From Sedimentisphaerales bacterium (GTDB lineage: Bacteria > Planctomycetota > Phycisphaerae > Sedimentisphaerales > SG8-4): a DNA stretch of 9,072 nucleotides. The DNA is taken from contig JAFGCA010000598.1 of NCBI GenBank assembly GCA_016932895.1, positions 1 through 9,072 on the forward strand. The letters run 5' to 3'. Positions 5,054 through 9,072 of the stretch are shown here, piece by piece. How positions within the stretch are numbered: the first letter of the stretch is position 1; every line of letters begins with the position of its first letter. The position numbers and the translations under genes were made by a program. The notes beneath the pieces are model-generated. The model was given only the letters and a program-made list of their open reading frames with translations, was not told the origin of the DNA and did no database searches.

Positions 5054-6877
5054 CTACCAGCCCTTGAGATGCCGCAGGTGGACCGGCAGGATCGTCGCAC
5101 GGCGCCGGGCGGGGCCCTGGAAGGAGAAGAGGCGTCGCGCGTAGCGGAACTCCTCGGGGAAAGCGCCCTGCTCGTACATGAACAGTCCCGTGCGATACCC
5201 CTCGCCGGCCGCAAAGGCCTTCTCCATCGGGACAAGCCACCGATCCACGTAGTACGTCCAACCGGCGGTCGGAGCCTGCGCGATCAGCCAGCGCGCCACC
5301 GCCAGCGCCCCTGCGTAGTCCTCGCGGTTCGAGTTAAGCACGATGATCAAATCGTGGGCGCGGACGTAGTCCTTCCACGTCGGCACGTATCCCTCGTTGA
5401 CGCGAGCTTTGAGCTGCTCGAACTGCTGCGCACGCAGGTCGGCCACCAGGCCGGGATAGACGGGATTCTTGACCCGCGCCTCCTCGTCCTCGTTGCAGGT
5501 GGCAGTCACCTCGGCGGTCATGATGGATTCGACGTACTGGTCCGTCACCGCCGGATCGTCGGGCGCCAGCTCGTGCGCCATCTTCGTTACGAGGCGCGCG
5601 GCGTAGCCGTACGGATAGGCGCTGTCGGACGTGCACCCGCGCAGTTCCCAGAACCGCTCGCGCATCGCGATCCCCAGGGCGACCAGTTCCTCGACGGTCA
5701 TCTGCTCGACGCCCAGTTGAGCTTGAAGCTGCTCTGCGAGTTGGCTCTCGACGTCCTCGTAGCGGGGCCAGTCGGCCATAAAGACATCCTGGGCCTGCCA
5801 GATTTCCTCGTGGGTGCCCAGCCGCAATTCGGCCTGTTCAGCGGTCGGGTCGACGCCGAGCAGCGTCACACCGCTGACGTCGGGCAAGGTAAGATGGTCG
5901 AAGTCGCTGAGATAGGGTTCGGCCTGCGTGTTGGCGGCAAACGCCTCGGCCGCGTCGGTCTTGGGCGCCGAGTCCGTGTAGTACTCCATCGGCTCCTCGG
6001 GTTCAAAGCCGGCCGGGATCTCCGGCTCAAACAGGCTCGCCGCCAGAGGCGCGCCCCACTGGAACTGGTCGATGATCGTCGTGTGCCGCGTGGGCGAGCC
6101 TTCCGGCACGGCGCTGATCTCCACCCAGACCGGCAACTCCGTCTCGGCGTCGATCCACACCCGCATGGCGAAGTCATCCATGGGCGGCGCCGGACCATCG
6201 GAGAGCACCGCCGGGTCGCGCAGTTCAATACCCTGCACGGGCCTGCCGTCGATCACGTCCTCGCCCAGTTCCTTGTAGTCTCCTTCGAGGATGCTCGCGA
6301 GGATCTGCCTGGGGTCCTTGAGCGGGTTCTCATGGAATTCGCGAATCTGCTCTTCCGTGAGCGGCCGCCGCTTGTAGGTTTCGAGCGGATAGCAGATCGC
6401 CACGAATTCCTCCTTCTGCAGCAGCGTGTAGATCCGCGTGAACAGTTCGCCATCGTCCTTGTAGTTCTCGTACAGGACTCCATAGGTCTCGGAGTAATAG
6501 CGTTTGGAGCCGCCCTCGGTGGCGAACTCGAAGCCGTCGGGCCGCGGGCCGGTGGTCTTGACCTCGCGGGTGCGAAAGACGTATGTCTCGAAGCCGGCGA
6601 CTTTCTCCAACACGCTGGCCCAGGTTGTGTTCGTCGTACGGTCGAACAAGCTGACGCCGAGAAGTGTCGCGACAACCACCGCGGCGGCAATCGATAGTTT
6701 TATAAGTGGGTTCTTCATGATCGTTCTCCAAGTCATCGGCCGACACTCGGCCGGAGGATTCTGTGTCGATTCCTTCAGACGTCCCAGCGTGCTGTCCAGC
6801 ATCCGCTCGTCAACACGCGGATCGATATCCATATCCAGTTCGCGAACCAGGTTCTCGATGCGGCGTTCACGCTTCAT
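5054..6877 (-). CDS. Membrane-anchored putative anti-sigma protein with long extracytoplasmic region
   Basis: From the ATG at 6877 the product is about 607 residues: a charged cytoplasmic N-terminus (about 1-55), one transmembrane helix in 'MKNPLIKLSIAAAVVVATLLGVSLF' (about 54-78), and a long region outside the cytoplasm. The first part of that region ('WASVLEKVAGFETYVFRTREV...') has the strand-rich look of LolA/RseB-like domains seen in planctomycete sigma-partner proteins. From about residue 300 it continues into an acidic, helix-rich segment of some 300 residues that I do not recognise. No zinc anti-sigma motif (HxxxCxxC) is present. It overlaps the sigma gene's stop by 11 bp (6867-6877), strong evidence of a coupled pair. 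GGAG in 'ATGGAGAGTGCCACG' lies nine nt before the 6877 start, so I prefer it over the in-frame ATG at 6892. The anti-sigma role is inferred from topology and position. Confidence 0.8.
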   Translation of the reverse strand: MKRERRIENLVRELDMDIDPRVDERMLDSTLGRLKESTQNPPAECRPMTWRTIMKNPLIKLSIAAAVVVATLLGVSLFDRTTNTTWASVLEKVAGFETYVFRTREVKTTGPRPDGFEFATEGGSKRYYSETYGVLYENYKDDGELFTRIYTLLQKEEFVAICYPLETYKRRPLTEEQIREFHENPLKDPRQILASILEGDYKELGEDVIDGRPVQGIELRDPAVLSDGPAPPMDDFAMRVWIDAETELPVWVEISAVPEGSPTRHTTIIDQFQWGAPLAASLFEPEIPAGFEPEEPMEYYTDSAPKTDAAEAFAANTQAEPYLSDFDHLTLPDVSGVTLLGVDPTAEQAELRLGTHEEIWQAQDVFMADWPRYEDVESQLAEQLQAQLGVEQMTVEELVALGIAMRERFWELRGCTSDSAYPYGYAARLVTKMAHELAPDDPAVTDQYVESIMTAEVTATCNEDEEARVKNPVYPGLVADLRAQQFEQLKARVNEGYVPTWKDYVRAHDLIIVLNSNREDYAGALAVARWLIAQAPTAGWTYYVDRWLVPMEKAFAAGEGYRTGLFMYEQGAFPEEFRYARRLFSFQGPARRRATILPVHLRHLKGW

Positions 6878-7412
6878 CGTGGCACTCTCCATTGAGCAGA
6901 CCCCTGAGCTTGTCGATGCCGTAGCGGTACCGGCTCATCACGGTGTTGGCCGAGAGCCCGCGCGTTCGCGCCACGGCGCGCAGGGACAGACCACCGTACA
7001 TGTGCAGCATCAGGGTCTCTCGTTGCTCGTAGGGCAACTGATCCAGCGCCTCGGCCAGACGCCGGAGTTGCTCGTTACACATCAGACGCTCGACCGGTCC
7101 CGGCGTGACATGCCGGTCGCTCGACCGAGCCGCCGGCGGCGCGACCGCAGGACGTTTGGCCTTGTTGTGATTGCGGGCGCGATTGGCCACGCACGTCATC
7201 AGGTACGCCCGCAGGCTGCCCGTCAGTCGAAACGTCCGAACGCCCTCGGCGAAAGCGACGAAGACGTCGTGAACGATGTCCTCGGCCGCCGCCTTGTCGT
7301 TGAGCAGAGACATCGCCAGGACGAGCAGATACTTGCGGTATTTCCGATAGATCCGCGCCATCGCCTCGACGCCGCCGCGTCGGCACCGCAATACCAGCAA
7401 CCGGTCTTCCAT
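6867..7412 (-). CDS. ECF-type RNA polymerase sigma factor
   Basis: The protein is 181 residues from the ATG at 7412. Region 2 covers about residues 18-86, with 'IYRKYRKYLL' and the core-binding 'AAAEDIVHDVFVAFAE' (41-56), then 'SLRAYLMTCVANRARNHNKAKR' (66-87) for -10 recognition and melting. A Pro/Ala-rich linker (88-107) leads to region 4 (about 115-173) with 'ALDQLPYEQRETLMLHMYGGLS' and the helix-turn-helix 'LRAVARTRGLSANTVMSRYRYGIDKLR' for -35 recognition. Regions 1 and 3 are absent, as expected for ECF/sigma-70-like group 4 factors. The frame extends upstream with GTG (7448) and TTG (7451) codons, adding 12-13 residues. I prefer 7412 because a TATATT box on this strand (7450-7455) would sit on top of those codons, but no strong ribosome site decides it. 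It is co-transcribed with the overlapping anti-sigma gene, so its activity is probably held by that membrane protein. Autoregulation is possible. Confidence 0.9.
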   Translation of the reverse strand: MEDRLLVLRCRRGGVEAMARIYRKYRKYLLVLAMSLLNDKAAAEDIVHDVFVAFAEGVRTFRLTGSLRAYLMTCVANRARNHNKAKRPAVAPPAARSSDRHVTPGPVERLMCNEQLRRLAEALDQLPYEQRETLMLHMYGGLSLRAVARTRGLSANTVMSRYRYGIDKLRGLLNGECHDEA

Positions 7413-7545
7413 GGGCCCACAATCCAGTCGGTAAAAGACGTCTTTCACCAATATAACAACTAAGCGCGGGCTGTGCGTCTACTCGAATTGACGGAAAAGC
7501 CGAACCACGCGGGTCGAGGCCCCACCCTGCGAATCAGGGGATAAT

Positions 7546-7578
7546 GGGAGAACCAGAGGAGCAGGCTTTTGTTCTCCC
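7546..7578. repeat. 8-bp inverted repeat in divergent promoter region
   Basis: GGGAGAAC and GTTCTCCC are perfect complements separated by 17 nt. The position between two divergent genes suits a regulator site, but no regulator is identified and chance is possible. Confidence 0.4.
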
Positions 7579-7612
7579 TCACCAGAGAGTTGCTGGAATT
7601 TCGCCGCGCATT

Positions 7613-7621
7613 TGGTATCAT
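7613..7621 (+). promoter_or_regulatory. Candidate extended -10 promoter for the BRCT gene
   Basis: TGGTATCAT, identical to the 9-mer at 3500-3508, ends 84 nt before the start at 7706. A TTGCTG at 7590-7595 is the nearest -35-like word but is 20 nt away, longer than usual. Motif evidence only. Confidence 0.35.
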
Positions 7622-7705
7622 GCGGCTTCGAGTGTGCTCAATGGCCTCAGTGAAGTGTACGTGGAAGACCCCAGACCGTAGAACCAAGGGTATCAGGAGA
7701 ATGAG

Positions 7706-8359
7706 ATGGGAAATGCCGATTCTCAAGACGCACGCGGGGACACCAGAAAAACGAAGGCGACTGACGCGGGGTTGCTGGGACGCTCATGTGAAGCGCTGTG
7801 GGGAATCTGCAGCGGCATCATGGCGGACCAGGAACTGAGCGATGAGGAAATCAGGTTTCTCGATCAATGGCTCCGCGACAACAGGGAGATCGCCGCGACG
7901 TGGCCGGGCGATGTGGTCTATGCGCGCGTGCAGGACGTCTTGGCGGACGGCGTGATCACCGAGGACGAAAGGAAGCATCTGAAAGAGACCTTGACGGGCC
8001 TGATCGACGGCACCCTGCGGGACACACCGGCGCGCCCCGAGACACCGGCCGCAGCGCCCGCCGAAGAGACGGACGCCATCGAAATCCCCGGGCGATCGTT
8101 TTGTTTCACCGGCACGTTCCTCTTCGGAACCCAGGCCGCCTGCGAGCGGGCCGTCAGCCGACGCGGCGGAAAACCCCTGCCCGAAGTGCAACCGGAGCTG
8201 GACTATCTCGTCGTGGGGGCCATGGCCAGTGAGGCTTGGGCCGACATGGACTTCGCCCGCAACGTCCAACAGGCGATGGACTACCAGAAGGAAGGCTCTG
8301 ACATTGTCATCATCGGCGAAGAGATCTGGACCAGACACCTGCGGCCCGACGCCGGGTAA
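7706..8359 (+). CDS. Stand-alone BRCT-domain protein with TerB-like N-terminus
   Basis: This 217-residue cytoplasmic protein has two parts. Residues about 22-102 are helical and acidic, with two 'aDgvit.eE' turns ('MADQELSDEEIRFL', 39-52, and 'LADGVITEDERKHL', 79-92) typical of TerB-like tandem helices. After a Pro/Ala/Glu linker (108-125) comes a BRCT domain (about 127-210): 'GRSFCFTGTF' (129-138), 'CERAVSRRGG' (146-155), 'LDYLVVGAMAS' (165-175), and the closing 'EEIW' (205-208). The BRCT part resembles that of NAD-dependent DNA ligase LigA, and such proteins are often mislabelled as ligase, but no adenylation or OB domain is present. BRCT domains bind DNA ends, nicks or phosphopeptides, so a DNA repair or signalling adaptor role is plausible and unproven. 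Start at 7706 has AGGAGA (7695-7700) five nt upstream. It appears to be transcribed alone. Confidence 0.88.
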   Translation: MGNADSQDARGDTRKTKATDAGLLGRSCEALWGICSGIMADQELSDEEIRFLDQWLRDNREIAATWPGDVVYARVQDVLADGVITEDERKHLKETLTGLIDGTLRDTPARPETPAAAPAEETDAIEIPGRSFCFTGTFLFGTQAACERAVSRRGGKPLPEVQPELDYLVVGAMASEAWADMDFARNVQQAMDYQKEGSDIVIIGEEIWTRHLRPDAG

Positions 8360-8400
8360 CCACGCCGGCCCGACAGACGACCACGACACCCAACGGCAAA

Positions 8401-8430
8401 CAGGGGGAGCAGTCCCCTGGTACGGGACAG
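8401..8430. repeat. Short palindromic region between convergent genes
   Basis: CAGGGG (8401-8406) pairs with CCCCTG (8414-8419) around a 7-nt loop, followed by GGGACAG (8424-8430). It lies between the BRCT stop and the opposing gene's stop, so it may act as a weak two-way terminator. The GGGACAG word recalls the complement of the CTGTCCC edge of the 4970-5022 hairpin. Stem is short. Confidence 0.35.
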
Positions 8431-8463
8431 TGTCTCGACCCCTGAGGGCAGAATCCCCGTTCT

Positions 8464-9072
8464 TCATTCCTCCTGCGACAGGTACTTCTTTATCGGGTAA
8501 GGTGGCAGAGGAATGAGATCATCAACGGCAAATCCGTATACACCGTAATCGTTCAGCGTGGCGGTGGCCCCCCCGATCATGGCGCCCGGTACAGGAAGAT
8601 AAATGGGACCATCCCAACGGGCAAATTCTGTCCATGCGGCGACGTAGAGCGCGAAGGCGTACCCCGAGCGGGACTCCTCGATTTCCCTGGCTTTCTCTTC
8701 AGGTGACTTCGCCCGACGATGGGCCGCGGCAGCCACCCGCGGGACCCTGACTCGCATTTCGCTCGCACTCGCGGTGAAACTTGCCATCATGTAATCGAGG
8801 CGATAACCGGGAATGACCCTTTTATAGTACGGTATCCACCTGTTGTCCTTGAGACGGTGATATGATCGGAGCCATTTGGCCTCGTACTCTGCGCCGAGGG
8901 GCTTGAGATCAGCATATGCCAGGGCACCATCTATCTCCGTTCGAATGGCGCCGCCAAACGCTCTGACCTGTTCGTCGATGGCAGCCCTCTCGACGTCATC
9001 GGGCAGGCTGCGCGTCAATGCGTTCCACAGACACCAGCGCATCGTCCAGCCGAAAACCTTGAGGTCCTCAAT
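8464..9072 (-). CDS. Hypothetical protein, 3' part, truncated by window edge
   Basis: At least 202 residues are visible and the frame remains open to the window edge ('IEDLKVFGWT' precedes the first internal Met at 9042). The true start is therefore probably outside, and the Met at 9042 is unlikely to be the start. I recognise no family. The sequence has Trp/Tyr-rich stretches such as 'KWLRSYHRLKDNRWIPYYKRVIPGYRL', a charged segment 'RAKSPEEKAREIEESRSG' likely to be helical, and a hydrophobic C-terminal part 'YLPVPGAMIGGATATLNDYG' ending in 'PPYPIKKYLSQEE'. No signal peptide, catalytic motif or clear membrane helix can be assigned from this fragment. It converges on the BRCT gene with a 104-bp gap. 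It is probably real, because its frame is the only long one in this stretch and runs without interruption to the edge. Confidence 0.65.
   Translation of the reverse strand: MEDLKVFGWTMRWCLWNALTRSLPDDVERAAIDEQVRAFGGAIRTEIDGALAYADLKPLGAEYEAKWLRSYHRLKDNRWIPYYKRVIPGYRLDYMMASFTASASEMRVRVPRVAAAAHRRAKSPEEKAREIEESRSGYAFALYVAAWTEFARWDGPIYLPVPGAMIGGATATLNDYGVYGFAVDDLIPLPPYPIKKYLSQEE

Larger units (their letters stand above)
7452..7705. other. Divergent intergenic region between sigma and BRCT genes
   Basis: This gap of about 254 bp must hold promoters for both directions. On the minus strand a TATATT (7455 to 7450) may serve the sigma gene, without a clear -35. On the plus strand TGGTATCAT (7613-7621) is a candidate promoter for the BRCT gene. 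An 8-bp inverted repeat, GGGAGAAC (7546-7553) with GTTCTCCC (7571-7578), lies between them. It could be an operator or a transcript hairpin; there is no T-tract. No convincing small gene is seen. Confidence 0.5.

Noticed and set aside
5069..6697. 542-codon forward open frame opposite the anti-sigma gene
   Set aside because: It is an antisense shadow of a GC-rich gene, rich in Arg/Gly/Leu/Val with no domain. The minus-strand gene is supported by its overlap with the sigma gene and its transmembrane helix.
7460..7726. 88-codon reverse frame in the sigma/BRCT intergenic region
   Set aside because: It overlaps the start of the BRCT gene, lacks a ribosome site and family features, and covers likely promoter sequence.
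1..9072. CRISPR array, tRNA, rRNA or complete insertion sequence
   Set aside because: No regularly spaced repeats, tRNA-like cloverleaf, rRNA sequence or transposase-like reading frame was recognised on either strand.

Overview
The window looks like a high-GC bacterial chromosome, most likely from an anaerobic or metagenomic planctomycete of the Phycisphaerae / Sedimentisphaerales type. This is inferred from three things: a Tat-exported Gfo/Idh/MocA oxidoreductase, an ECF-type sigma gene overlapping a membrane-anchored partner with a 'MKNPLIKL' transmembrane start, and a corrinoid-type methyltransferase. No rRNA or tRNA is present to confirm it.

Layout: (1) Positions 6-2150 hold a compact forward cluster. 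It encodes an MtaA/UroD-family methyltransferase with a complete His-x-Cys...Cys zinc motif, a DUF502 two-helix membrane protein and a DUF302 protein. (2) Positions 2151-2544 are non-coding. They contain a terminator-like hairpin, a perfect TATAAT box, and the most striking structure of the window: an AT-rich element of about 180 bp with perfect 25-bp inverted arms, two inner hairpins of nearly identical design, and a 7-bp direct repeat on both sides. It looks like a small non-autonomous mobile element (MITE-like). (3) Positions 2545-3423 encode a membrane-anchored protein with a degenerate isochorismatase-like domain that seems to lack the catalytic cysteine. (4) Positions 3631-4959 encode the Tat-exported oxidoreductase. 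A REP-like hairpin separates it from the convergent genes. (5) Positions 5054-7412 (minus strand) hold the ECF-type sigma factor and a long membrane-anchored putative anti-sigma protein, overlapping by 11 bp. (6) Positions 7706-8359 encode a stand-alone BRCT protein with a TerB-like helical N-terminus. (7) Positions 8464-9072 (minus strand) are the 3' part of a gene of unknown function that runs out of the window.

The genes form several independent units rather than one obvious system. The sigma/anti-sigma pair is a regulatory module sensing something at or beyond the membrane. The first cluster probably belongs to C1/corrinoid methyl transfer, extending upstream of the window. The oxidoreductase probably acts on sugars or similar substrates outside the cytoplasm. 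The best candidate for something undescribed is the structured palindromic element at 2292-2484.
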